64,000 nt of DNA from Hyphomicrobiales bacterium (GCA_900469445.1 UBXM01000040.1:1-64000); one strand, 5' to 3'. Shown: positions 42,471 to 51,776, counted from the first letter of the stretch. Numbers and translations: made by a program. Notes: a model not told the origin generated them from the letters alone.

Positions 42471-44291
42471 ATGGCAGCCATGAGGGGACGGATCCAACAG
42501 GAAATATTGGATATGCTTGCCCGGGGTTGCTCGGTGGAGGAGGCAGGCAACCATATCTGCACCCATGCCGAACAGATGGCGGAGGGTGTCATCTGCTCGC
42601 TGGTAACCGTCGATCGTGACGGACGGCTTCACCCGCTGGCCGGCCCGACCATTTCCAAGGAATACTCGGCAGCGCTAGATGGGATAATGATCGGACCGAG
42701 TGTCGGCTCCTGCGGCACCGCCGCGTTTCTCGGCAAGGCGGTCGCAGCCGAAAACATCTTCACCGATCGAAACTGGATGGCCTATCGGGCGCTCGCCGAC
42801 ATTCTGGCAAGTGAACATGATGTCAAGGCCTGCTGGTCGAGCCCCATCCTTCAAGGCGACGGGCGCGTGCTCGGCGCCTTCGGTTTCTATTACAAGCAAA
42901 ACCGGGGGCCGACCGAAGAGGAACGCATGATCGTCGCCGAATGCGTCGATCTCTGCTCGCTGGTGCTGGAACGTGAAGAGGTTAAGGCCGAGAACCAGCG
43001 GCTTGCCTATTTCGACAATCTGACGGGGCTCGGCAACCGCGCCAACTTCATCAGAACCATCGGAGAAAGAGCCAAGACCAATTCCAGCCCGTTCGGCATT
43101 CTGCTGGTCGATATCGATCATCTCGGGCGGATCAACGAGGCATTCGGCCATGGGGCAGGCGACAGGCTGATCATGGAGGCCGCGCATGCCATCACAGGCA
43201 TCGTCACACCGGAAAACAGCTTCAGGGTCGATGCCGATGAGTTCGCGGTGCTGATCGAAGGCAATCCACCAGATTTGGCCGCGGTATCCCAACAGATCCT
43301 GCGGTCGTTGGAAGCGCGCAATCTGCAGGAAAGCGACCACACGCTTCGCCTTGCGGCAAGTTGCGGCGGCACCATTTGCGATCCCTCGCAATCTTCAGAG
43401 GTTCCGACCTATCTTCAGCATGCCAATCTCGCTCTTCATCACGCCAAGCGGACGTCTCGCGGCGGTTATGTGCTCTACAGCCAGGAACTTGCTGGCGCCG
43501 TCACCGAACGGTTTCGCACCCTGCAAACCGTCACTAGCGCGTTGGTCGAAGATCGCATCGAGGCACATTACCAGCCGATCGTCCGGCTCGACACCAGGGA
43601 GATCGTCGGGCTGGAGGCGCTCTGCCGCGTCCGCACAGCAGATGGTCATATCCTATCCGCCGGACTGTTTGCCGAAGCGCTGCAGGATGCATCCCTCGGT
43701 CACAAGCTGACGGATCGAATGCTGCAACAGGTCGCCCGCGACATGCGCTCCTGGCGCGAACAGGAGATTCCGCTCTCCTATGTCAGCGTGAATGTGTCGA
43801 TGGCCGATTTCGATCAGGGCGATCTGCGGGATCGGATCACGCAGAGTTTCTCGCGGGAGGGCGTAGCCCCCAAACAGGTCGTCGTCGAAGTGACGGAGAC
43901 GGTCTATATGGACGAGAGAGACCGCAAGGTCGGCCAGACGATCGAGGGCATGCGTTCGGATGGATTGCTCGTCGCCCTGGACGATTTCGGCACCGGTTAC
44001 GCCTCACTCACCCATCTTCTGGATTTCCCGGTCGATATCATCAAGATCGACAAGGCGTTTGTCGACCGCATGTCGGGTGGTCCCGGTGAAGTCATCATCA
44101 AGGCCCTGCTGGGCATGGCTGGCGGCCTTGGTGTGCGGATGGTGGCGGAAGGCGTCGAGACCACGGACCAGGCGCTTCGCCTGCAGCGCCTCGGTTGCGG
44201 CTTTGCCCAGGGCTATCTGTTCGGCCGCCCCGCCGATCGCGACAAGACAACCGAAATCCTGAGGCGCCAGGCGCGACAGAAATCTGCCTGA
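42471..44291 (+). CDS. GAF-GGDEF-EAL protein, probable c-di-GMP phosphodiesterase
   Basis: A 606-residue soluble signalling protein. The N-terminal 170 residues are a GAF domain (VICSLVTVDRDGRLHPLAG and SVGSCGTAAFLGK). The GGDEF domain (FDNLTGLGNRANF, ILLVDIDHLGRIN) has RVDADEF in place of GGDEF, so cyclase activity is doubtful. The EAL domain keeps its catalytic residues: LEALCR, VEVTETVYM, LDDFGTGYASL, KIDKAFVD, AEGVET. It should degrade c-di-GMP, with GAF or the degenerate GGDEF acting as a sensor. ATG 42471 is used. Confidence 0.9.
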   Translation: MAAMRGRIQQEILDMLARGCSVEEAGNHICTHAEQMAEGVICSLVTVDRDGRLHPLAGPTISKEYSAALDGIMIGPSVGSCGTAAFLGKAVAAENIFTDRNWMAYRALADILASEHDVKACWSSPILQGDGRVLGAFGFYYKQNRGPTEEERMIVAECVDLCSLVLEREEVKAENQRLAYFDNLTGLGNRANFIRTIGERAKTNSSPFGILLVDIDHLGRINEAFGHGAGDRLIMEAAHAITGIVTPENSFRVDADEFAVLIEGNPPDLAAVSQQILRSLEARNLQESDHTLRLAASCGGTICDPSQSSEVPTYLQHANLALHHAKRTSRGGYVLYSQELAGAVTERFRTLQTVTSALVEDRIEAHYQPIVRLDTREIVGLEALCRVRTADGHILSAGLFAEALQDASLGHKLTDRMLQQVARDMRSWREQEIPLSYVSVNVSMADFDQGDLRDRITQSFSREGVAPKQVVVEVTETVYMDERDRKVGQTIEGMRSDGLLVALDDFGTGYASLTHLLDFPVDIIKIDKAFVDRMSGGPGEVIIKALLGMAGGLGVRMVAEGVETTDQALRLQRLGCGFAQGYLFGRPADRDKTTEILRRQARQKSA

Positions 44292-44304
44292 CATCGCCAG
44301 GTCA

Positions 44305-44337
44305 AAAAGCCAGGGCAGCGCCATCGCCCTGGCTTTT
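44305..44337. terminator. Bidirectional terminator between convergent genes
   Basis: AAAAGCCAGGGC and GCCCTGGCTTTT form a 12-bp perfect stem with a 9-base loop. T-rich on both strands, it sits between the stops of the GGDEF-EAL gene (44291) and the SDR gene (44360). Confidence 0.8.
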
Positions 44338-44359
44338 GCAGACAGAAGCGTAAAAGCCC

Positions 44360-45202
44360 CTACTTCGGGAAGTCAGCAGAGATGCTGGCGTCCTTCCAGG
44401 CTTCGATTTCCGCCAGACGTTCCTTCAGCTTGCCGGTGACGCCGTTATAGGCGATCTCGCCGAGGACGAGGTGGCGGGGCGGATTTGCAGCTTCGACGGC
44501 CTTGATCATGGCTTCGCCGGCGCGCACCGGATCGCCCGGCTGTTTGCCGCTGATATCGGAGGTCGAGGCCAGCCGCTTGCCGACCGTATCCTGATAGTCC
44601 TCAATCTTCACCGGCGTCTGTTTCAGCGAACGGCCGGCCCAGTCGGTACGGAATGGGCCTGGTGCCACGCAGGTGACCTTGATGCCGAGCGGGGCGACTT
44701 CGGCAAGCAGCGCATCGGAAAAGCCTTCCACCGCATGTTTGGTGGCGGCGTAATAACCCGATCCGGCAAATCCGATGAAACCGGCCTGCGAGGTGAGGTT
44801 GAGGATATGGCCCTTGCGGCGGGCACGCATGCCCGGCAGGACGGCGCGCGTCATGGCAAAGAGGCCGAAGACATTGGCGTCGAACATATCGCGGATCTCG
44901 CGCTCTTCACCCTCCTCAAGCGAGGCCTGATAGCCGTAACCCGCATTATTCACCAGCACGTCGATGCGGCCGAATTTTTCCTCAGCAGCTTTTACCGCGG
45001 CGGCAATCTGGCCCTCGTCGGTCACGTCCAGATCGACAGCAAGCGCATTGTCATATCCGGCAATCAGATCGGCGAGCCGGCTCTTGTCGCGCGCGGTGAC
45101 GACAGTCGGCCAGCCGCGATCGAGCGTCAGCTTGGCGAGTTCGCGACCAAAACCGGTCGAGCAGCCGGTGATGAACCAGACGGGGGAAGAAACGTCAGCC
45201 AT
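44360..45202 (-). CDS. Short-chain dehydrogenase/reductase (SDR)
   Basis: A 280-residue classical SDR. The NAD(P) loop is ITGCSTGFG (11-19), the structural NAG is VLVNNAGYG, the catalytic serine is in LNLTSQAGF (S138), and the Y-x-x-x-K is YYAATKH (Y151, K155). The late residues (VLGEIAYNGVTGKLKERL) are shared with SDRs annotated as oxidoreductases of unknown substrate. It stands alone between terminators. Confidence 0.9.
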   Translation of the reverse strand: MADVSSPVWFITGCSTGFGRELAKLTLDRGWPTVVTARDKSRLADLIAGYDNALAVDLDVTDEGQIAAAVKAAEEKFGRIDVLVNNAGYGYQASLEEGEEREIRDMFDANVFGLFAMTRAVLPGMRARRKGHILNLTSQAGFIGFAGSGYYAATKHAVEGFSDALLAEVAPLGIKVTCVAPGPFRTDWAGRSLKQTPVKIEDYQDTVGKRLASTSDISGKQPGDPVRAGEAMIKAVEAANPPRHLVLGEIAYNGVTGKLKERLAEIEAWKDASISADFPK

Positions 45203-45344
45203 GGGAAATCTCCGATTTGAGCAATTCCAGCAAAAGCGGGCGCCGGTTTAGCGTCCAAAATTGCGTTGAAACAAGGAAGCAGAGCCGGATCATAAAATGA
45301 GGCGGGAGGCACAATGGGGTGCCGTTTCAACATAGGCATACGAA

Positions 45345-45376
45345 AAAGGACGGCAAGGGTTTCCCTGCCGTCCTTT
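45345..45376 (-). terminator. Rho-independent terminator after murA
   Basis: AAAGGACGGCA and TGCCGTCCTTT form an 11-bp perfect stem (inner bases pair further). On the minus strand it is followed by a short T tract. It lies 28 bases after the murA stop. Confidence 0.85.
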
Positions 45377-45403
45377 CGAAGACTTGGCAATTCAAAGCGA
45401 TGA

Positions 45404-46696
45404 TCAGTCGCTGACGCGCTCGACGACTGCGCCGCAACGGGTGAGCTTTTCTTCCAGACGCTCGAAACCGCGGTCCAGGTGATAGACGCGGCTGACCATC
45501 GTGTCGCCTTCGGCAGCGAGACCGGCGATGACGAGCGATACCGAGGCGCGCAGGTCGGTCGCCATGACCGGTGCGCCCTTCAGCTTGGAAACACCTTCGA
45601 TCCGCGCCATCTGGCCCGACAGCGAAATCTTGGCGCCGAGGCGGGCCAGTTCCTGCACGTGCATGAAGCGGTTTTCGAAGATGGTTTCGGTGACATGCGA
45701 GACACCGGAGGAACGCGTCATCAGCGCCATGAACTGCGCCTGCAGGTCGGTCGGGAAGCCCGGGAAGGGTTCGGTGACGATATCGACCGGCTGGATGCCG
45801 TTGCCGTTGCGCACGACGCGCAGGCCGCTTTCGGTCTCGGTGATTTCGGCACCGGCGAGCTTCAGCGTGTCGAGCGCGTTATCGAGCAGCGAGGCGCGTG
45901 TGCCCGTCAGCGTCACATCACCGCCGGTCATGGCAACCGCCATGGCATAGGTGCCGGTTTCGATGCGGTCGGGCAGCACGCGATGGCGCGCGCCATGCAG
46001 GGAAGAGACGCCTTCAATGGTGATCGTCTTGGTGCCGGCACCGGTAATCTTGGCGCCCATGGCGATCAGGCAGTCGGCCAGATCGACGATTTCCGGCTCG
46101 CGCGCGGCGTTGTCGATGACCGTCGTGCCCTTAGCAAGCGTCGCCGCCATCAGCAGAACGTGGGTGGCGCCGACCGAAACCTTGGGGAAGGTATATTGCG
46201 CGCCGACGAGACCGCCCTTGGGAGCCGAAACATTGACATAACCGCCGTCGATCTCGATCTCGGCGCCGAGTGCGGCAAGGCTGTCGAGGAAGAGGTCGAC
46301 CGGACGCGTGCCGATGGCGCAACCGCCCGGCAGCGATACGCGGGCTTTGCCTTCACGCGCCAGAAGCGGGCCGATGACCCAGAAGGAAGCGCGCATCTTC
46401 GAGACCAGCTCGTAGGGAGCGGTGGTGTCGACAATCGTGCGGCAGGTGAACTGTATGGTGCGGGCGTAGCTGTCGGTCTGGCCTTCGCGGCGGCCATTGA
46501 CGGAAATATCGACGCCATGGTTGCCGAGGATGCGCAGCAGCTGTTCGACGTCTGCCAGATGCGGCACGTTTTCCAGCGTCAGGGTGTCGCTCGTCAGAAG
46601 CGAGGCGATCATCAGCGGCAGGGCTGCATTCTTGGCACCGGAAATAGGGATGATGCCGTTCAGCTTGTTGCCGCCGGAAATGCGAATGCGATCCAT
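45404..46696 (-). CDS. murA: UDP-N-acetylglucosamine 1-carboxyvinyltransferase
   Basis: A 430-residue enzyme of the first committed step of peptidoglycan synthesis: transfers enolpyruvate from PEP to UDP-GlcNAc in the cytoplasm. Visible marks are the K22-N23 pair in ISGAKNAALPL, the flexible loop cysteine C126 in LPGGCAIGTRPVD (fosfomycin target), and the late PTDLQAQFMAL and ENRFMHVQEL segments. Length and both inside-out alpha/beta domains are normal. A small basic protein lies just upstream. Confidence 0.98.
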   Translation of the reverse strand: MDRIRISGGNKLNGIIPISGAKNAALPLMIASLLTSDTLTLENVPHLADVEQLLRILGNHGVDISVNGRREGQTDSYARTIQFTCRTIVDTTAPYELVSKMRASFWVIGPLLAREGKARVSLPGGCAIGTRPVDLFLDSLAALGAEIEIDGGYVNVSAPKGGLVGAQYTFPKVSVGATHVLLMAATLAKGTTVIDNAAREPEIVDLADCLIAMGAKITGAGTKTITIEGVSSLHGARHRVLPDRIETGTYAMAVAMTGGDVTLTGTRASLLDNALDTLKLAGAEITETESGLRVVRNGNGIQPVDIVTEPFPGFPTDLQAQFMALMTRSSGVSHVTETIFENRFMHVQELARLGAKISLSGQMARIEGVSKLKGAPVMATDLRASVSLVIAGLAAEGDTMVSRVYHLDRGFERLEEKLTRCGAVVERVSD

Positions 46697-46802
46697 GATT
46701 GAAAAACTTTCCCTCTCACGCGTGGAAGGTCGCGTCCTTAGACGAAAACCCCTGGCGCTTCAATGTTCGTGATATCTCGTGAAGTCCCGTGACCCGCATA
46801 AG

Positions 46803-47048
46803 TCAAGATGATTCGTCCAATTTTGCGGCAGACGGTGTTGATGCCGGAAGTCCCTGTGTATCGTCCGCTTCACCGGCTCTGCGGGCGCGGGCCTGTCCCT
46901 TGCGGCGCATCAGGTTTTCGCGGAGTTTTGCAGCGGCCTTGGCCTTGCGGTCGGCCTCCCGGGCGGCCTGCGCCTTGCGGGCGCGATCACCACGGCTTTC
47001 GCCCCTTGCAGGGCTATCATCGTCTTTTACGTCGTCATTTTCGGCCAT
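46803..47048 (-). CDS. Small basic conserved protein
   Basis: An 81-residue Ala/Arg/Lys-rich protein (RGDRARKAQAAREADRKAKA, then KLRENLMRRKGQARARRAGE) with acidic ends. It is predicted to be helical and is probably RNA- or nucleic-acid-associated. No domain is recognised. Proteins of this type are commonly found beside murA in rhizobia. The gene is on the same strand and about 100 bases upstream of murA. Confidence 0.75.
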   Translation of the reverse strand: MAENDDVKDDDSPARGESRGDRARKAQAAREADRKAKAAAKLRENLMRRKGQARARRAGEADDTQGLPASTPSAAKLDESS

Positions 47049-47083
47049 GGATTTCCATAACCAAAAAGCCCGGAAAACAAAAG

Positions 47084-47112
47084 CACAGCCGGTGCTTTTA
47101 TCACCGGCTGTG
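47084..47112 (-). terminator. Hairpin terminator after the heme operon
   Basis: CACAGCCGGTG and CACCGGCTGTG are a perfect 11-bp stem with a 7-base loop. On the minus strand it is followed by CTTTTGTTTT. It lies 21 bases after the stop of the last gene of the leftward heme operon. Confidence 0.8.
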
Positions 47113-47132
47113 AAAAACCCGAGCAGACGGCA

Positions 47133-47813
47133 TCATGCGAGCGGGAAGGGATCGACCTGTGTGGTGCAGGTCATCCGGTTCCGATCGACCACTGCAAAGG
47201 CTTGACGGGATGTAGCCGGATCACGAAGGGTGCGGGCCGCGAGCAATGCGACATCGGCGCGATGGATAAGGCCGTGAACCTCGGGATTTTGCGTCAAAAG
47301 GCCATTGCCCGTGGACGGTTCGGAGACGAGACCGCCTGGACGCAGGATCGTCCAGTCGAGATCGGTCTCTCTCAACCTGTCTTCCGCCCGCGTCTTCGCG
47401 TCGACGACCGCACCGAAGGCGGCAATGGCCCTATCGGACCGGTATGGCGCCATGTCTCCGCAGCCCATCGAGGTGATGAGCACGAGGCGCCCTGCCCTAC
47501 CGCTCCCCTCCACCGCTTCGATGACATTGATATTGCCTTCGTCATCGGCCAACCGGCCGTCTTCACCTCGTCCGCTCAGCGTAGAGACGATATCGAACGG
47601 GCCGGACAGGCTAGCCAGCGCCTCTTCTATCTCCCGGCGCGAAAGGGCATCGCCGCGCAGGATCTCAACGCCGATTTCCCGCAGATGCCCGTCATCCGAG
47701 TGAGGCCTCAACATAGCAGCCACGGAACGACCGGCAGCGCGCTCCAGACGCGCGAGTTCGAGGCCCACACCGCGGCTTGCGCCGAAAATCAGCAATGGCC
47801 GCCTGTCAGGCAT
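47133..47813 (-). CDS. NAD(P)H-binding protein, probable ChuY-like anaerobilin reductase
   Basis: About 226 residues with the Rossmann motif LLIFGASRGVGLELARL (7-23) and no classical SDR catalytic tyrosine motif. WTILRPGGL and DVALLAARTLRDP are seen in NmrA-like NAD(P)-binding proteins. In E. coli O157 the third gene of chuWXY codes for an NAD(P)H-dependent anaerobilin reductase, ChuY. The same gene order here makes that assignment likely. ATG 47813 overlaps the HutX stop (ATGCCTGA). Confidence 0.7.
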   Translation of the reverse strand: MPDRRPLLIFGASRGVGLELARLERAAGRSVAAMLRPHSDDGHLREIGVEILRGDALSRREIEEALASLSGPFDIVSTLSGRGEDGRLADDEGNINVIEAVEGSGRAGRLVLITSMGCGDMAPYRSDRAIAAFGAVVDAKTRAEDRLRETDLDWTILRPGGLVSEPSTGNGLLTQNPEVHGLIHRADVALLAARTLRDPATSRQAFAVVDRNRMTCTTQVDPFPLA

Positions 47814-48354
47814 TTCCCGCGGCCTTGGCAAACTGGATGGCAAGCCGTTCGAAACGTTCGACCTGAACCGCCTTCAGCCGGCGTTCCCTGTCGCGACCGA
47901 CATAGATCTTGAAGATGGTATCGCCGTCGGTATTGAAAAACTGGATCGACCTCGTCTCCATGCCCATGAACATACGGCTGACGAAGAAGATTGCCGCGCA
48001 GTTTTCCGGGCGCAGATGGCCGGAAAGACCGCCCGAACCGCCACGCAGATTGTACATGCCATGCCCCATCTCCCCTTGCGGAAGCGGGCCGGAAAACTCG
48101 ATGATGGCATCCTTGGAATGGCAGATGAAGGTGATGTCGCCCCAGTGGGCTATATCCTTCAGCACATCGACAAAGTGGCGTCCGTCAACGCGCGTGATAC
48201 CGGTCGGCAGGCATTCCAGCACGGTCTGAATGGGGACACCGTATTGCGCGGCGAGCGTTTCCAGGATGCCGTCCGGCTTCTCGGCGATCGCCTGCGTGAT
48301 GCGTTCGATCTTTTCCGCATGGTCGAGATTTTCCATGGCCTTCTCCATTGTCAT
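47806..48354 (-). CDS. hutX: Heme utilization cytosolic carrier protein HutX/ChuX
   Basis: A 182-residue protein with the ChuX/HutX fold: ITRVDGRHFVDVLKDIAHWG, ITFICHSKDAIIEFSGPLPQG, GMYNLRGGSGGLSGHLRPEN, AAIFFVSRMFMGMETRSIQFF. The family binds heme and hands it to the degrading enzyme. The start ATG overlaps the HutW stop (ATGA). Between HutW and the NAD(P)H protein. Confidence 0.93.
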   Translation of the reverse strand: MTMEKAMENLDHAEKIERITQAIAEKPDGILETLAAQYGVPIQTVLECLPTGITRVDGRHFVDVLKDIAHWGDITFICHSKDAIIEFSGPLPQGEMGHGMYNLRGGSGGLSGHLRPENCAAIFFVSRMFMGMETRSIQFFNTDGDTIFKIYVGRDRERRLKAVQVERFERLAIQFAKAAGNA

Positions 48355-49718
48355 GAGATCGCGCGGGCCGCGTTTTCAGGACGGCCCAATTCGAGTGAAA
48401 GAATGTCGTGAAAGGCGGAGACGAGGTTGGAGTACCAGAACCGCCCCGCCAGCGTGAGATCGACGATACCGTCGGCAAAGGACAGGAGCCCCGCCCCCTG
48501 CCATTGATGGAGAAGCGGCTCGAAGACCGGCGTCATGGCCTGGCCCGAGCTGCGATCCAGACGACCGAGATCCAGATGACCGACTTCGAAACCCGCGGTC
48601 ACTAGTGTGCGCAGGGCGGATAGTTCATCGGAAACCGTCATCATGCCCAGCGATTTGCGGCCCGCCCTTACATCTTCGCCATAAAGCGCCAGATCGCCGT
48701 TGAGCCCATAACCGACTGCACCGAAAGAACCGCCGGCTCCCGAACCGAAGGCGACGCAATCGGCACCCTCCTTGATCAGTAGGTTATAGAGATTTCTCTC
48801 ACGCGTGGTGCGGGCCCAGTGGTTGTTGCTGATCTGACGCCAGTTCCGGCGCCGGAAGAATTCCGCCCCGGCACGGTAGAAAGCGCCAATCCGGTTCAGT
48901 TCCGGCGTCGCCGGGAATTTTCCGGCCGCAATAGCCTTGGCGAGCGGCGTCGTCGGAATGAGGTTCAGCCCGTAGAGATCAAGGCCGTCAGGGGCGATAT
49001 CCGCTGCCGTTTCGAGATCGCGCTGCCAGATGTCCAGCGTCTGTCCAGGCAGTCCGTAGATGAGATCGATCACCAAGGCTGCGCGATCCTGATCGCGGAG
49101 ATATTCGAGGAAACGGACAGCTTCCTCGCGGCTCGAACGACGTCCCTGCCTCTTTCTGACATCCGTATCGAAGGTCTGCACGCCGATGGAAAAGCGGTTT
49201 GCACCGGCTTCCAGGCAGGCGTCGATCTTGTCGGGCGTGAAATGGATGATCCGTCCCTCGACGGTGATCTCACAATCGGGGGCAAGCGGCAGCTCGGTGC
49301 GGACGGTGGTTATCAGCCGTGACAGTTCCCCGGCGTTCAGCGCCGTCGGCGTACCGCCACCGAAATAGACCGCGTGGATCGGCTTGCCGTGCACGGCATT
49401 GCTCTGCGCTTCCCGACGGATTTCCTCGATCACCAGCTCGACATAATCGGCACCGGTCTGCGGCACATAGGCGTTTTTATAAAACCCGCAGAAGAGGCAG
49501 TGATTGGCGCAGAAGGGGATGTGGATATAGGCGAGCCGCTTTCCCGGTCTGCCGGGCTGCGACTGGACCTGCAGCCAGACATCCTGCATCTCCTCGGGCG
49601 GCAGGCGTTTCTTGCCGCGAAAGGGCATGACCGCATGTCGTCGGCTGAACGCCTCGCCAAAGGGATCGAGCCCGGTTCCGGCCGCGAAATAACGCGCCAA
49701 GTCCTCACTCGATGCCAT
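48351..49718 (-). CDS. hutW: Radical SAM heme-degrading methyltransferase HutW/ChuW
   Basis: About 455 residues, HemN-like. The 4Fe-4S site is C-x3-C-x2-C in FCANHCLFCGFY (C70, C74, C77). Also visible are VYFGGGTPTALNAGELSRLI, EGRIIHFTPDKIDACLEAGA with NRFSIGVQTFD, and DLIYGLPGQTLDIWQRDL. In E. coli ChuW methylates and opens heme to anaerobilin under anoxia, releasing iron. ATG 49718 follows a G-rich site. An in-frame extension to 49751 is unlikely. First gene of the operon hutW-hutX-chuY-like. Confidence 0.93.
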   Translation of the reverse strand: MASSEDLARYFAAGTGLDPFGEAFSRRHAVMPFRGKKRLPPEEMQDVWLQVQSQPGRPGKRLAYIHIPFCANHCLFCGFYKNAYVPQTGADYVELVIEEIRREAQSNAVHGKPIHAVYFGGGTPTALNAGELSRLITTVRTELPLAPDCEITVEGRIIHFTPDKIDACLEAGANRFSIGVQTFDTDVRKRQGRRSSREEAVRFLEYLRDQDRAALVIDLIYGLPGQTLDIWQRDLETAADIAPDGLDLYGLNLIPTTPLAKAIAAGKFPATPELNRIGAFYRAGAEFFRRRNWRQISNNHWARTTRERNLYNLLIKEGADCVAFGSGAGGSFGAVGYGLNGDLALYGEDVRAGRKSLGMMTVSDELSALRTLVTAGFEVGHLDLGRLDRSSGQAMTPVFEPLLHQWQGAGLLSFADGIVDLTLAGRFWYSNLVSAFHDILSLELGRPENAARAIS

Positions 49719-49824
49719 GCCCCGGGTTCCCCGCTGATTACCGATCGTCAATCTGCAGGGAACTTAAAGTCGTCAAAACTTGAGCTGCTTGCTCCAGATC
49801 TCGCGGGAAGGAGGTGTTTCAAAC

Positions 49825-50643
49825 TCAGAACAGGCCGGGACGCGGTGTGGTCGTGTCATTGTCGCCGACGGTCTCGACATCGGCCAGCTTGACGAATTCG
49901 ACACCGCGGGCCTTGAGCTTGACGATGGCATTGGCAACCCCCTGCCCTGCCGCATGGGTCGGCTGGTTGATATGCGAGATGACGACATCGCCATCCTTTG
50001 CGGCTGCGATACGCCTTTCGGCCGATCCGGCCCCCAGAAGAGAACCATCGTCGCCGTTCAGCGAATACCCGGCAACGCGATAGCCCATCTTGCGGATTTC
50101 ATCGATGGAGCTCGCATCGTATTTTGCAGTCGCGCCCCGGAACCAGCGCGGCGCCGGCAGGCCGGCCGCAATCACAGCTTCCGCCCCCTTGCCGACTTCC
50201 CGCGACACGGCCTCAGGCGATCCGGCGGAGGCAATGCCATAAACCGGCACCGCGACATCGATCGCCGGAACATGGTTTTCGCCGTGGTTTTCGATCTCGA
50301 ACAGGTCGGGATTGGCAAGGAAGATTGCCACCGTCGCCTGGTTCTTTCTGAGCCAGCGGGCGGTGACGAAAACCGTCGACGGGATACGTTCCCTGATCAG
50401 CGTCGAGAGGATGCGCTCGTCCACCGCGCCCATGCAGGCGTCGAAGGTCAAGGCCACGCGCGGCCTGGCGCCGGTATCCGTCTTGGCGAGACGCAGGCGC
50501 GGCTCGACCAGTTTTACCTTCTGCATCGGGGATTGCGGCGGAGCCTTTGGGATATCCGACGCGAAGGCGGGCAATGCGGCAATCCCGCAGGTGAGAAGCC
50601 CGCAGCTGAGAAAAACGAGACCGGCTGTCAAAGAAAGGCGCAT
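49825..50643 (-). CDS. Secreted polysaccharide deacetylase (NodB-like)
   Basis: A 272-residue protein with a signal peptide (MRLSLTAGLVFLSCGLLTCG, cut near AFA). The catalytic domain has VALTFDACMG (the first Asp), ENHGENH with the metal-binding histidines, RWFRGATAKYD and VVISHINQPT. Members of this family remove acetyl groups from chitin- or peptidoglycan-like glycans. The motif TFDAC replaces the usual TFDDG, placing it in the divergent branch near the secreted rhizobial relatives. Confidence 0.85.
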   Translation of the reverse strand: MRLSLTAGLVFLSCGLLTCGIAALPAFASDIPKAPPQSPMQKVKLVEPRLRLAKTDTGARPRVALTFDACMGAVDERILSTLIRERIPSTVFVTARWLRKNQATVAIFLANPDLFEIENHGENHVPAIDVAVPVYGIASAGSPEAVSREVGKGAEAVIAAGLPAPRWFRGATAKYDASSIDEIRKMGYRVAGYSLNGDDGSLLGAGSAERRIAAAKDGDVVISHINQPTHAAGQGVANAIVKLKARGVEFVKLADVETVGDNDTTTPRPGLF

Positions 50644-50741
50644 GATATTCGTCGGATCCGATTGGCTGCGCCTGCCTTACTCCTCGGGCGGTCGCTTATC
50701 CATCACCATTTCGACATGACACCCTTGCCGTTACGCCCGTT

Positions 50742-51776
50742 TCAGAAGTTTACCGCTGCCAACCTCTGCTGCAGCGAGCGCAGGTCTTCGACCCGGCGGC
50801 TTGCCAGCCGGCCTTCCCAGGCGATCGCCGTCTCGACGATCAGGTCGAGATCGTCATGGCGCGGCTGCCATTCGAGCAGCCTGCGGGCAAGCGTCGAATT
50901 GGCAACGACGCTTGCGGCATCGCCCGGACGGCGCGGACCGTAATGCATTTCGAAGGAGTGACCGCTGACGCGCTTCACCGCGTTCAGCACTTCCAGCACC
51001 GAATAACCGCGACCATAACCGCAATTGGCGATCAGCGGTTCGCCGCCGCGGCGCAGATAGCTCAACGCCTTCAGATGCGCTTCGACGAGATCTGTCACAT
51101 GGATATAGTCGCGAACACCGGTTCCGTCGGGTGTCGGGTAATCGGTGCCGTAGATATCGACGCCCAGCCGTTCGCCAAGGGCGGCCTCACAGGCAAGCTT
51201 GATCAGATGCGTGGCACCCACGGTGGACAGGCCGGTGCGGCCGAGCGGATCGGCACCCGCAACGTTGAAATACCGCAGGGCGACAAAGCGGAAATCGTAA
51301 GCAGCAGCCGCATCGCGCAGCATCAGTTCCGACATCAGCTTCGACTGGCCGTAAGGGTTCTTCGGCAGCGTCATCGCGCTTTCGAGAACCGGCGTGTCAT
51401 CCTTCTGATCGCCATAAACGGCAGCGGTGGAGGAAAAGACGAAATGCTTGATGCCGGCATCGATGGCGGCGGCGGCCAGAAGCCGGGTCTTGCTGGTATT
51501 GTTCTCGTAATAATCGAGCGGATGGGAAACCGACTGCGGCACGACGATCGAGCCGGCGAAATGCATGATCGCCTCGATATCGTTTTCCGCAAAGATCTGC
51601 GAAAGCAGCGCCTGATCACCGACATCGCCGAGATAAAAGCGCGCGGCATCCGGCACGGCCCAGCGAAAACCGGTCGACAGCCGATCGAGCACAACCACGT
51701 GTTCCCCGGCATCCAACAATGCCCAGACCATGTGGCTGCCGATATATCCTGCTCCACCCGTTACCAGGACTGCCAT
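50742..51776 (-). CDS. galE: UDP-glucose 4-epimerase
   Basis: A 344-residue SDR. The NAD loop is VLVTGGAGYIGSHMVWAL (4-21). VFSSTAAVYGD has the catalytic Ser/Thr, and NPYGQSKLMSE has the Y-x-x-x-K. ALRYFNVAGADPLGRTG is the sugar-binding segment. The enzyme makes UDP-galactose for exopolysaccharide and LPS, known as exoB in Rhizobium. ATG 51776 with GGAAG upstream. It should supply sugar donors for the polysaccharide genes at 4-26 kb, although it is not linked to them. Confidence 0.95.
   Translation of the reverse strand: MAVLVTGGAGYIGSHMVWALLDAGEHVVVLDRLSTGFRWAVPDAARFYLGDVGDQALLSQIFAENDIEAIMHFAGSIVVPQSVSHPLDYYENNTSKTRLLAAAAIDAGIKHFVFSSTAAVYGDQKDDTPVLESAMTLPKNPYGQSKLMSELMLRDAAAAYDFRFVALRYFNVAGADPLGRTGLSTVGATHLIKLACEAALGERLGVDIYGTDYPTPDGTGVRDYIHVTDLVEAHLKALSYLRRGGEPLIANCGYGRGYSVLEVLNAVKRVSGHSFEMHYGPRRPGDAASVVANSTLARRLLEWQPRHDDLDLIVETAIAWEGRLASRRVEDLRSLQQRLAAVNF

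Noticed and set aside
45479..46702. Plus-strand frame of 407 codons opposite murA
   Set aside because: Antisense to a certain housekeeping gene, no family match.
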